DNA from: Anseongella ginsenosidimutans
GTDB taxonomy: Bacteria > Bacteroidota > Bacteroidia > Sphingobacteriales > Sphingobacteriaceae
Reading direction: 5' to 3'
Length of the DNA stretch: 64,000 bases
Assembly (NCBI RefSeq): GCF_008033235.1
Contig: NZ_CP042432.1
Span: 3,348,001 to 3,412,000 of the forward strand
Numbering within the stretch: position 1 is the first letter of the stretch; each line of letters opens with the position of its first letter. Both the position numbers and the translations under genes were made by a program. This document shows positions 42,987 to 52,347 of this stretch, in pieces. A model generated the notes under the pieces. It saw nothing but the letters and a program-made list of their open reading frames with translations. It had not been told where the DNA came from and did no database searches.

Positions 42987-43021
42987 TAGTTTTTGCCGTG
43001 ATTTTAAAAGCTAAGACGCCT

Positions 43022-45243
43022 TTAAACGCGGATTTTTTGCGAGTGCTTAGAGATTTCGGCTGAAATTGTAAGGATATTCTTGAAAGTATCGAATAATGAC
43101 TGAAGCAGTGAAAGTTCTTCCTGCGTTTTGCTTGCCTGCTCCCCTGCCCGGACCTCATTCATTCGTTCTTCGGCCAACAGGTGCAGCTTCTGGTCCAGCA
43201 AGCGGAATTCTTCCGGTAATTCGATTGCGATACTTTCAGTTTCTTCTTCTTTCAGATTCGTTCCCGCCTGTTCCAGCAACCCAAGTATTTTCTCAATAAC
43301 AACCGCAAATCCCTTTTGTTCGAATTGTTCCGGTTTGCGATTTAAAAGGACAACAAGTGTGGCAATATGGGAAGAAAGCGTATGATTAAGCACGACAAAG
43401 GAATAGATTTCCGAGGCATTCTTATGCTTGCTTTTCGGTTCCGAAAGCATTCGCTGCAAGGCCGAAGCAATATTAGCTGTACTAACATGTACCTGCTTTC
43501 TTGCCAGCTTGTATTCTGTCCGTATGAGGGGTTCGCCGGCGTATGCACGGGCAACCTGTTTAAAATATTCCCTGTTAGCCTCAAGAATGTCAAGCAGGTA
43601 GGTTTTAAGCTGCAGGTATTCCCAGCTGGGCCATAATACATAGCTGGCAATAAAAGCAATCCCGCCGCCTATGATCGTATCAATTACCCGTTCCCTGACC
43701 ACTTCAAAGTTCCCGGGGTCCAGCAGCTGGAAGAGGATCAGCACATAAGGCGTAATAAAGACTACCGCGAGCCGGTAATTATAATTAATAAAGGTAAAAG
43801 CCAGGAAGATGAAAAGCAGGAGGATGATCAGCAGGATGCTTGTCTGGCTCACAAAGACCAGGATGCCCACCCCGGCAAGCCCGCCCAGAACAGTCCCCAA
43901 AAGACGTTCGTAAATCCTCTTTTTGGTAGAACCAAAGGCGGGCTTCATGATGATGATCACCGTCATCAGTATCCAGTAACTATGGTCTTGCGCCATCATC
44001 AGGGAAACAAGATAACCGCTTACCGCGGCCAGCGTTACTCTCAGGGAATGACGGAATGAGCTGGAGTCAAAAGTCAGATTACTCCTGAATATACCGAAGT
44101 CATAGCGCTGATGAGAGGTAAAGCGGGTCAGTTCCACATCCTTCCCGAGCGGGGAACGCGCTTCCTTCCGGTCGGGATGCGTGTAATGATGAAGCATCCT
44201 TATTTTGCCGGAAATGGCGGCCGCATTTCTCAGGATATTTTTGAGGGCAATGAATTCGTCAATGGTATCGCTGTTGAGCATTTCTTCTTTCAGGTCGTCA
44301 ACTTCATGGCGAACCGCTTCAATTTCCTTCCCCAGGTTTAACCTGGGGTAGGAGCGGGAAGCGCTCAGCACAGCGGCGGCAATATCTTCCAGCTCGTTGG
44401 CCATATGAATAATAAGCTCCCGGTATTGCAGGAGGATACCTGTTTTTTCAAAGCGGGCATGCAGCAGCCGGTAATCAATATGGGAAGCCATTACCTGTTC
44501 AAGCAGATCCACCGATTCAATGAAGATCATCACCAGCGAACGGCTTACGCTATTGCTTCCCTGGATCGCGGAACGTCGTTTAAGCAGTAATTCCCTTACT
44601 TCTTCCTGCTTTTCATTAATTTGTATCTGAATATCTACCAGTTTTCTGAAATTTTTATCAAAATCAGGATTATTCTGGTAAAAGGCCGCCTTTATACGCA
44701 TATATTCAGCCGTTTCAAGCAGGCAGTCCGCCAAACCCTGGCGCGCCGAAAAGTAAGGCCTTATCTGCCAGAGTACGACTGAAAGCAAGAAATACCAAAT
44801 GCCGCCGGCCAGCATAAACCCTGCATATTCAAGCGATTGCGAAAAATCCCTCACCCCTTCTACGGAAAAGACCATCGCCAGCAGGCAGGCGGTGCCGATA
44901 TTGGAAGCCCGCCCCCATAAATAGAAAACATGGAGAACACGAAGCAAAGCAGGATGATGAGTCCGAATAAAAGAAAGGTGGAACTCGTGCAGATCCCGGT
45001 AAGAAACGAAACCAGGAATACGAGAAGCCCGCCTATTAGCATCCCGTTACGCTTCCGCGATAATGTCCCGGGAACATCTGCAATACCCACGCACAGCGCC
45101 CCCAGGGAAGCTGTGATGCCGGGCAGGAACATATCATAGCCGGCCAGTACGGCGGCGGGTACCGTCACCCCGAGGGTCATGCGCAGGCCGTAACTAATAT
45201 GGCGGCTGCTCAGAAAAAGAATTAACCGGCGAAAAATATGCAT
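43022..45243 (-). pseudogene. FUSC/YccS-family inner membrane transporter, frameshifted
   Basis: A FUSC-family protein of about 740 aa is split in two frames. The N-terminal part (from ATG 45243, MHIFRRLILFLSS) has about four helices. The rest (ending at 43022) has the soluble linker, a second helix set (LVSLMMAQDHSYWILMTV) and a coiled C-terminus. The frames meet at the G5 run (C5 at 44912-44916 on the plus strand). One extra G would read FSIYGGRASNIGTACL, the usual family join. FUSC proteins are linked to export of aromatic acids. This is either a real inactivation or a sequence error. Confidence 0.85.
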
Positions 45244-45293
45244 TGCTGAAAAATAGCTACTGTCAGCGAAATCGCCAAAATTATTCGCCAAAT

Positions 45294-45327
45294 AAAAAAA
45301 GCCCGTAAAACATTGGTTCTACGAGCT
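45294..45327 (-). terminator. Terminator at the end of the polysaccharide cluster
   Basis: Read on the minus strand, AGCTCGTA / TACGGGCT form an 8-bp stem with one mismatch and a 12-nt loop, followed by a 7-T run. It lies 38 bp after the ATP-grasp gene and before the FUSC gene. Confidence 0.65.
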
Positions 45328-45364
45328 CTCCCGGTGTAAGGTAATGAAAAAATCCGGCAAGGAC

Positions 45365-46219
45365 TTATACCAGGCCGTTGCAATAGGTGTCCCAATAATA
45401 GGTTAGCAACTCGTCGCCATAAGGTGTAAACCCGTTACCTCCCGAAGGTGTGGGGGTAAACTCGCCAAAGACGGCTCCTTTGTCGGTTGCATAAAAGTCT
45501 ATGCGCACAAATATCCCGTAGGCTTTACTTAACCTTCTTGCTGCGTCAATCATTTCATTCAGGCAGGCAGGAGGCTCCCGGTATCCCTCGTTTGGATAAA
45601 TTACCGTCAGCTCATCCATTTTACTCCAGTTCTCGTCGTAAAAGTCCTGATAACCTTCCTTCGCGCCCAACCGGTTAATAAGCACTATACTCGCTATTTC
45701 CCCATTAAACATCAGAAATTTATAGTCATTGGGAATGCCATATTCGCCGTTTTCATTGCGTACAAATTCCTCAATAAGAAACTCCAAACGTTTATTCCCC
45801 GTTACCGCCTTTTTTAAAAAAATAACGAGGTCCTCCCGCGAGTAGGCCCGCTTGTCAAGCAAATTCACACCATTCTTCATAAGGAAGACCATATTGCAGG
45901 AGTGACCGAAGGTGGGCCGGATCACAAACTCCGGGGGCAGGCTGTCAAAATCAATGGCTTCCACGTCGCGGCCTTTCCAATACAACTCCGCCACCCGGCA
46001 GCCGTGCATTTTTGCAAATTCCCTGGCATTATACTTATTGCTAAGCTTCCGCTGCCAGTTAATACAATCTTTCCAATGTTCAATGGGATCATTGGCATGC
46101 ATAATGGCATCCTTAACCACTTCCACATCGGGGCTGTTCCAAAATAGACTATGCCTGGCTTTTATCCTGGCAGACACATTGTTTTTGGCTTTAAAAGCTT
46201 TTATCAGCGCTTCCAACAT
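45365..46219 (-). CDS. ATP-grasp protein, TupA-like
   Basis: This 284-aa protein resembles the TupA-like ATP-grasp group found in surface-polysaccharide loci. Recognisable parts are the RPTFGHSCNMVFLM lid region (about 95-115), FLIEEFVRNENGEYGIPNDY and DFYATDKGAVFGEFTPTPSGG (metal-binding end, about 245-265). ATP-grasp enzymes join a carboxylate to an amine, and here it may add an amino-acid or peptide group to the polymer. That is inference from family and location. It overlaps the upstream small gene by 29 bp and is the last gene of the cluster. Confidence 0.82.
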   Translation of the reverse strand: MLEALIKAFKAKNNVSARIKARHSLFWNSPDVEVVKDAIMHANDPIEHWKDCINWQRKLSNKYNAREFAKMHGCRVAELYWKGRDVEAIDFDSLPPEFVIRPTFGHSCNMVFLMKNGVNLLDKRAYSREDLVIFLKKAVTGNKRLEFLIEEFVRNENGEYGIPNDYKFLMFNGEIASIVLINRLGAKEGYQDFYDENWSKMDELTVIYPNEGYREPPACLNEMIDAARRLSKAYGIFVRIDFYATDKGAVFGEFTPTPSGGNGFTPYGDELLTYYWDTYCNGLV

Positions 46220-46592
46220 AACTTTTACTTTTTTTCACAAATCCACTTCCCTTGTATAATACCCTTTCCCTCCCCCTGGGTACTTTTAATTCCATCGATT
46301 CGGTGACGAGCCATTCACTGCCATCAAGGCCCAGCATCGAGTAACGGATCTTGCCTTTTCCTTTTGTATATACTTCTTTCAGCAGCCCCAATTCCTTTCC
46401 TGCGTCGCCGGGAAGCATTCTCCGGTACCAGGCGTCACTATCCCGGAAAACCGGAAGCGAAAACGCAGGATGGGCTGTCAGTTCTTCCCCGGTCTGAAGC
46501 GACAGGAGATTAAATGTTTCCGCATCCCGTTCCCAGTGAATGCGAACCACTTCCTTTTCCGCGGAAGCATTTTTATTAATAAGCATTTTCAT
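46191..46592 (-). CDS. Small protein of unknown function in polysaccharide operon
   Basis: I do not recognise this 133-aa protein. It has no signal peptide or membrane helix, is rich in Lys/Arg/Glu, and contains a likely beta-strand region (RIHWERDAETFNLLSL). It overlaps the sugar transferase gene by 17 bp and the ATP-grasp gene by 29 bp, which supports it as real and coupled. Without it a 356-bp gap would remain. Start ATG 46592 or 46586. It might accompany the ATP-grasp enzyme. Confidence 0.65.
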   Translation of the reverse strand: MKMLINKNASAEKEVVRIHWERDAETFNLLSLQTGEELTAHPAFSLPVFRDSDAWYRRMLPGDAGKELGLLKEVYTKGKGKIRYSMLGLDGSEWLVTESMELKVPRGRERVLYKGSGFVKKSKSYVGSADKSF

Positions 46593-47961
46593 CGCCTTTC
46601 AGCATGTTAATAATGGTCATAAAAATGATCTTCACATCCAGCATGGCCGACCAGTTCTCCAGATACCAGATATCATGTTCCACCCTTCGTTCCATTAAAA
46701 CAGAATCTTTCGTTTCTCCTCTGAAGCCATTCACCTGTGCCCAGCCGGTAATGCCTGCCTTTAGAAAATGACGGACCATGTACTGATTGATAATGGAACT
46801 ATATTGTTCGGTAAGCCATAAGGGATGCGGACGCGGTCCTACCACGCTCATATTTCCAAGCAGCACATTAAAGAATTGAGGTAATTCATCCAGGCTGGTC
46901 TTTCTCAGGAAACTTCCAACGGCGGTAATGCGGGAATCCCCCTTGCTTGCCTGTTTGGTATCACCTTCCGGGCCGGTGCGCATACTCCGGAATTTATAGC
47001 ACAGGAAAGGCTTATTGTCCCGCCCGCTCCGGTATTGCTTGAACAATACAGGGCCACGGCTTTCCAATTTGATCAGGATGGCAATAATGGGGAACAGCCA
47101 GCTGAAAATAAATACAATCACCAGTAAGCTGAAAACAATGTCAAAAACCCGCTTTTTAAACCTGTTTTGAATTTCTTCAAGGGGTTCCTTTCGTAAACTG
47201 ATCACGGGAAAATCCCCCATGTAACTCAGGGTAAAGGGAGCTACCAGCGACCCGGTGAAGTCCGGAACAAACTTTAGCCTTACGCATTGATTTTCTGCTT
47301 CCTTAAGCAGGTGGCCGATCTCCGAGATGCGATCAGGGGTCAGGGATACATACACTTCCTTTACCCCCTGGCTGGCAGCGACCCGGATCTGTTCCGTTGC
47401 CGAAGGGAGTACTTTCCCGTTTTCATCCACGTACAGGCTGTTCCCCTCATTCAGAAACCCTTCAAAAGCTACCCTGTCTTCCATCTTTTCGAAATAAGTA
47501 GCCAGCCTTAATCCCATATTATTTCTCCCGAGAATGGCGACCGGCTTCCTGATGTTAAAATATCGCCTGATAACTGATTCGGTCATTACTTCGCCAAAGC
47601 GGCTGATGAGAAACCCAAGTGCGATAAACACGTAGAAGAGTACGAGAAAATGCCGCGAAATATCCACTTGTTTAAAAAAGACGATATAGAAAACGAAAAA
47701 CACCATATGCAGAAGGTAGCTTCGAAGGGTGGCCCGATAGATAAATACAAGCCTTCCTGTTTCACGTCCTGCATAGAGCCGGTTCAGGCCCGCCGATAAA
47801 AACCAAAGGAGGTTAGAAACGACAAGGTGGCTCTCGTAATTTCCAGGCAAGCCCTGTCCTTCCCCCGCCAGCAGGAAAGAGAAATAAAATGCCAGGTTAA
47901 TAATAACCAGGTCAATGGCCCCGAGAATAAAATAAATCAGGTACAGGAAACGAGTTTTCAT
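46576..47961 (-). CDS. Undecaprenyl-phosphate sugar-1-phosphate transferase (WcaJ/ExoY type)
   Basis: This 461-aa polytopic initiating transferase has four N-terminal helices, a CoA-binding-like middle domain and a C-terminal catalytic domain. The catalytic domain has KRVFDIVFSLLVIVF, KFRSMRTG, RKTSLDELPQFFNVLLG and GPRP (about 375-400). It starts the repeat unit by moving a hexose-1-phosphate to the lipid carrier. The start is ATG 47961 (MKTRFLYLIYF), since a start 75 bp earlier would overlap ugd. With Wzx, Wzy and Wzc in the same cluster it defines a Wzy-dependent pathway. Confidence 0.92.
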   Translation of the reverse strand: MKTRFLYLIYFILGAIDLVIINLAFYFSFLLAGEGQGLPGNYESHLVVSNLLWFLSAGLNRLYAGRETGRLVFIYRATLRSYLLHMVFFVFYIVFFKQVDISRHFLVLFYVFIALGFLISRFGEVMTESVIRRYFNIRKPVAILGRNNMGLRLATYFEKMEDRVAFEGFLNEGNSLYVDENGKVLPSATEQIRVAASQGVKEVYVSLTPDRISEIGHLLKEAENQCVRLKFVPDFTGSLVAPFTLSYMGDFPVISLRKEPLEEIQNRFKKRVFDIVFSLLVIVFIFSWLFPIIAILIKLESRGPVLFKQYRSGRDNKPFLCYKFRSMRTGPEGDTKQASKGDSRITAVGSFLRKTSLDELPQFFNVLLGNMSVVGPRPHPLWLTEQYSSIINQYMVRHFLKAGITGWAQVNGFRGETKDSVLMERRVEHDIWYLENWSAMLDVKIIFMTIINMLKGDENAY

Positions 47962-47977
47962 GAATATTTGATTTAAC

Positions 47978-49324
47978 CTAAACTTCGGGTTCCAGTTTTT
48001 CAACCGAAGACATCCTTCCGATACAGTGGTAGGCATATCCTATCTCCTGAAGTTCAGCAGGGTTATAAATATTGCGGCCATCGAAGACCACATGGTTAAG
48101 CATAAGGTCATGCATTTTCTTCCAGTCGGGCAGACGGAACTCAGACCATTCTGTAACCAGCGCCAGGGCATGGGCTCCCTTTACCGCATCCAGGGCGCTG
48201 CTGGCAAACAGCACGTTTTCACTCAGCACGTACCTGGCCTCCGTCATTGCTACGGGGTCGTAAACCTGGACATTGGCCCCGGCCGCCAGCAGTGACTCGA
48301 TCAGCACCAGGGCAGGCGCCTCGCGTATATCATCCGTATTGGGTTTAAAGGCTATCCCCCAGACGGCAATGGTCTTCCCAGCCAGTTCACCCCCGAAATG
48401 CCGTCTGATCTTTGCGAACATTACATGCTTTTGATCGTCATTTACCGCGTCCACAGATTGCAGTATCCGCAGCTCATAATTGTTTTCCCTGGCTGTACCT
48501 ATCAGCGCTTTTACGTCTTTTGGAAAACAGGAACCGCCATAACCAATACCCGGGTAAATAAAACGTGTGCCAATCCGGGGATCGGAACCGATACCTTTTC
48601 GTACGGCATCTACATCGGCTCCCAGCAATTCGCAGAGATTTGCAATGTCGTTCATAAAAGATATTTTGGTAGCCAGCATCGAATTGGCGGCATACTTGGT
48701 CAGTTCAGCTGAGGGAATATCCATGAATAACAAGGGATGTCCGTTAAGGACAAAAGGATGATAGAGCTTTTGAAGAATCTCCCTTGCCCGGTCTGACTCC
48801 GTTCCGATAACAATCCGGTCGGGCCGAAGGAAATCATCGATGGCCGAACCTTCTTTCAGGAATTCAGGGTTAGAAGCAACTTCAAATTCTACGGCTGCAT
48901 CCCGTTGTTCCAACTCAAGCTGAATGGCCGCTTTCACTTTTGCCGAAGTACCGACTGGAACCGTACTCTTGGTCACTACAATCGTATACCCGGTAATACT
49001 TGCTCCTATTTCCCTGGCTACCTGGAGAACATGCCGCAGGTCCGCGCTGCCGTCTTCGCCGGGAGGAGTACCTACGGCGATAAAAATAACGCTGCATTCA
49101 CGAACGGATTCCCGGAGGCTGGTACTGAACTGAAGCCTCCCCCCTTTGTAGTTCCGTTCGACAATCTCATCCAGACCGGGTTCGTAAATAGGGATGATCC
49201 CTTTTTTCAGGCGCTCGATTTTGATTTCATTTACATCAACGCATATCACATCTGCGCCGGTTTCGGCCAAACAGGCTCCCGTTACCAGGCCTACATAGCC
49301 GGTACCAATAACAGCAATCTTCAT
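47978..49324 (-). CDS. ugd: UDP-glucose 6-dehydrogenase
   Basis: This 448-aa enzyme oxidises UDP-glucose twice to UDP-glucuronate with NAD. Motifs: N-terminal GTGYVGLVTGACLA, the catalytic Cys in YGGSCFPKDVKAL (about 255-268), and the ATNSMLATKISFMN-like lysine region YAANSMLATKISF. C-terminal Rossmann: WGIAFKPNTDDIREAP. It supplies uronic acid for the polymer. It is 16 bp upstream of the initiating transferase start. Confidence 0.95.
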   Translation of the reverse strand: MKIAVIGTGYVGLVTGACLAETGADVICVDVNEIKIERLKKGIIPIYEPGLDEIVERNYKGGRLQFSTSLRESVRECSVIFIAVGTPPGEDGSADLRHVLQVAREIGASITGYTIVVTKSTVPVGTSAKVKAAIQLELEQRDAAVEFEVASNPEFLKEGSAIDDFLRPDRIVIGTESDRAREILQKLYHPFVLNGHPLLFMDIPSAELTKYAANSMLATKISFMNDIANLCELLGADVDAVRKGIGSDPRIGTRFIYPGIGYGGSCFPKDVKALIGTARENNYELRILQSVDAVNDDQKHVMFAKIRRHFGGELAGKTIAVWGIAFKPNTDDIREAPALVLIESLLAAGANVQVYDPVAMTEARYVLSENVLFASSALDAVKGAHALALVTEWSEFRLPDWKKMHDLMLNHVVFDGRNIYNPAELQEIGYAYHCIGRMSSVEKLEPEV

Positions 49325-49355
49325 AAATAATTTTATTAAGTTAAAGTATAATCAT

Positions 49356-50245
49356 TCAGGCGCGGTTAGGCAGCTTTCCAAGGCGCACTTTAAATTTTTC
49401 CCAGGCAGTAACAACAGACAAATAATAATGAATGTAGAGAACCGTTAATTTTTGCGGAACAGACAAATCCCGGCCTCTTTTATAAACCATCCTGAAGCTC
49501 CTCAACGGAGGACGCAGGTTATTCAGCAAATAAAGTATAGCCATGGCCTTTCCGGACAGCCGGTACGTGAACAGCGCCTGGCCACCGCCCACCCGTTTCG
49601 CTTTTCTAACCAGCTCCGTGACGGAAGATCTTGCCGGATGGCGGATAATGACCTCGTTTCCGTAGCCGATATCAAAACCGGCGTTTCGTGCCCTGATTCC
49701 CCATTCATAGTCGCCGCCGGACAGCAACTCTTCATTGAACAAACCAACGCTGTCAAATACATACCGGTACGCGAACATATTTGCCGTTACGCCTGTACCG
49801 TCTTTTTTCACATACTGGTACTGGTTAAAGGCATATACTTTTTCATATAGTTCACCCGGTGTGAGTTTAGCGGACTTGTAGATAAGGTCAATTCTGCCGG
49901 CAACCCTGCTGTGAGGATCATTGGCTTCCAGATATTCCACCGCATTTTTTATCCAGTTTTTGTCAGGTATGCAGTCGGAATCGGTGAATCCGAGAATTTC
50001 GCCCCCGGAAAGCAGGATGCCCTTATTTCTGGCGGCATAGGAACCAGGTTTTTTTTCTGTAATGACCTGACAGTTAACTGGTATATTGAAATTTTCCGGA
50101 ACAGCATTCCCGGGTTATTATTGACCACAATGATCTCATATAAATGAGCAGGATAGCTTTGATTTGCAAGCGCTTTGAGGCAAATAGCCAGCCGGTCCCA
50201 ATCATTGTAGACTGGTGTTATTATGGATACAAAAATATTGTTCAT
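49356..50245 (-). pseudogene. Glycosyltransferase family 2, frameshifted
   Basis: A GT2-like enzyme of about 296 aa is split into two frames. The start (ATG 50245, SIITPVYNDWDRLAICLKAL) is normal up to VVNNN, where the frame breaks at the CCCGGG site near 50109-50114. With one more C the reading continues as NPGNAVPENF, then RNKGILLSGGEI and FTDSDCIPDKNW (with the DxD metal motif). It joins the second part down to 49356. The gene sits in the polysaccharide operon 3 bp before the next GT2. Either the enzyme is lost or a base is missing in the assembly. Confidence 0.85.
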
Positions 50246-50248
50246 CTT

Positions 50249-51196
50249 TTAAGAAAGGTTTCGTCTGAGATCCCATTCGCTGGGACTGTTATAAATTCCC
50301 TGTATATAGTACAGAAGCTTTCTTAATGCTATCCTGGAATTTATTTTGATCATGGTATTCCAGGGAACCTCAAGTTGGTTTTGTTTCAGGTATTCTTTTA
50401 CATAGTCGAATATTTCCGGCGAATTTCTTTTTAACTCAAAATAAATGTAGGTATCTATTGTCCGGTTCATATTCGCGGTGAGCTGCTTGGTCAGGATTAA
50501 GTATTCCTTGATCTCCCGCCGGAGGTTGATTCTATTCCTTACAATCTGGATCAGTTTCTTTTTATCAGTACTTTTCGACGTTGAATTCCTGTTATGGTAA
50601 ACCATTGTATAAAATGCTTCGTCAAAAACCACTTCCGAACGGTTCTTAAGCAGACGAAAGAGCAGATCGTATTCCTGGGACGAGGTTAGTCTTTCATTCC
50701 AGCCGTTAACTTCAAGGAGATCTTTTTTTTTCCAAAGATTAGAACTGGTTATCCCCAGATTCGATGTAACCAATCCCTCCCAGGGATCGCTCATAGCGGG
50801 TCTTTTGAGATGAAGCCGCTTCTTACCTTTGATCCATTCCAAAATGTAATTCCCGATTACTATTCCGGCCATGGAATTCGTTGCCAGATCAAGCTGGCGG
50901 GATAGTTTCTCAGGATGCAGCTCGTCATCTGCGTCTAGGAACTGGATCCATTCTCCCCTGGCAGCAGACAACCCTTTATTCCTGGCAGCAGGCGCTCCTC
51001 GCTTATATTCGTGAAAGACCCGGATCTTTTCTGGAAATCGTTCTTTATAATGGTTTAATAGATGAATGGTCCCGTCCGACGACCGGTTGTCAACCAAGAG
51101 CAACTCGTAGTGCTGATATTTCTGATTCAGGACACTATCTACCGCTCTTTTTATGGTGGATACGCAATTATAGCAGGGAATTATAATTGAGATCAT
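50249..51196 (-). CDS. Glycosyltransferase family 2
   Basis: This 315-aa GT-A-fold enzyme has an intact family 2 signature: SIIIPCYNCVSTIKRAVDSV, ELLLVDNRSSDGT, RGAPAARNKGL and WIQFLDADDELHP with the DxD metal site at about 90. Its C-terminus is rich in basic helices for membrane or lipid contact. It adds one sugar to the repeat unit, but donor and acceptor cannot be told. It lies 2 bp from the pyruvyl transferase gene upstream and 3 bp from the frameshifted GT2. Confidence 0.9.
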   Translation of the reverse strand: MISIIIPCYNCVSTIKRAVDSVLNQKYQHYELLLVDNRSSDGTIHLLNHYKERFPEKIRVFHEYKRGAPAARNKGLSAARGEWIQFLDADDELHPEKLSRQLDLATNSMAGIVIGNYILEWIKGKKRLHLKRPAMSDPWEGLVTSNLGITSSNLWKKKDLLEVNGWNERLTSSQEYDLLFRLLKNRSEVVFDEAFYTMVYHNRNSTSKSTDKKKLIQIVRNRINLRREIKEYLILTKQLTANMNRTIDTYIYFELKRNSPEIFDYVKEYLKQNQLEVPWNTMIKINSRIALRKLLYYIQGIYNSPSEWDLRRNLS

Positions 51197-51198
51197 TG

Positions 51199-52326
51199 TT
51201 ATTTATTTATGACCTTAAATACTGCTTCCCACATTTCCAAGGACCGTTCTTTTTGTATGTTGCTGGATAGCGCCAGTTTTTGTGAGATCGCCTTGTTAGT
51301 ATCCGGGTCAGCTATTTTGTGGATCAGTTTTTTCGTATGCGTGTGATCTCCGAGATCACGAATAAGGCCTTCTTCATATTCATACTCGCTTAGCAGCATT
51401 TCATATTTATGCGACCAACTTGTAACAAGGCAGGGGACTGCCTGAGACAGAGCGCTCACCGTTCCATGGAATCTTGAGCAAATAATAAAATAGGCACTCG
51501 CAATCATTCCTTTAATCATCACCGGGTTTTCGTTGGTAATAATGGCCAGCGGCTTTTCCAGTTCCCGGTTCACCTTTTCGGCTATCTCCGCATCATGGTT
51601 TCCTTCATGGATTAAAAAATAAGGGTGCAGGCCCAACGCGGAAACCTCACGAGCGGCCGTCAAAAGAAAGTCAAAATAGGCGTTCTGATTATTGTCATCG
51701 GCCTGTTCAATCATTTTATAATTAGGAATAATGGCCACCCGATGCTTTTCGGGATTAAATCCGGTCGGCAAATTGCCTTTTATGAGATTTGTAAAATCCG
51801 GTGCAAGCAAAAATTGAGCAGCCGGGGAAACATCCCTCAGGTATTCATAAGACTGCTGCTCCCTGGCAAAAACAAGATCTGCATGGAAGAGGATCTTGTT
51901 CATTATTTCCCTTAACCCCGGCTCTTTAAAAGGCCCGAAGGCCTGGGGTAGCAAAATGATCTTTTTACCTTGCTTTTTCCATTTGATAATGTTGGAACCA
52001 AGCCTCCTTTCCGCGTAGGGAGCGCCCCACTGATCGCCAAATGCAAAACCTGACCCATCCATTACAATACCAATCTCTTTGTCCAGGATATATCCCATTC
52101 GCCGGCGCAGCGGTTTGGGCAGATACTGTCCCAGTTTGGAATACCTGCGGCCGTTTAGCTTAACGTAGATATTATGCTGTTTCAGCTTTTTCACGGGAGA
52201 ACGCGCGCCCCGGTCCATTACAAAAATGGCATCCGGTACCTTGTCCGCGATTTGCTCCATAATCGCATGGAGCATCAATTCCGCTCCTTTGTTGACAAAT
52301 TCAACGCCTCTTAACTCTATTATCAT
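51199..52326 (-). CDS. Polysaccharide pyruvyl transferase family protein
   Basis: This 375-aa enzyme transfers pyruvate from phosphoenolpyruvate to form ketals on polymer sugars (family of CsaB/PssM). Family parts: the N-terminal RGVEFVNKGAELMLHAI, IVMDGSGFAFGDQWG, LLPQAFGPFKEPG and the C-terminal CSRFHGTVSALSQAVP with the key His. Pyruvylation would give the polymer a negative charge. It lies between the flippase and the GT2, 21 bp after the flippase stop. Confidence 0.88.
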   Translation of the reverse strand: MIIELRGVEFVNKGAELMLHAIMEQIADKVPDAIFVMDRGARSPVKKLKQHNIYVKLNGRRYSKLGQYLPKPLRRRMGYILDKEIGIVMDGSGFAFGDQWGAPYAERRLGSNIIKWKKQGKKIILLPQAFGPFKEPGLREIMNKILFHADLVFAREQQSYEYLRDVSPAAQFLLAPDFTNLIKGNLPTGFNPEKHRVAIIPNYKMIEQADDNNQNAYFDFLLTAAREVSALGLHPYFLIHEGNHDAEIAEKVNRELEKPLAIITNENPVMIKGMIASAYFIICSRFHGTVSALSQAVPCLVTSWSHKYEMLLSEYEYEEGLIRDLGDHTHTKKLIHKIADPDTNKAISQKLALSSNIQKERSLEMWEAVFKVINK

Positions 52327-52347
52327 AAGTTGTTCGCATTTAATTTT

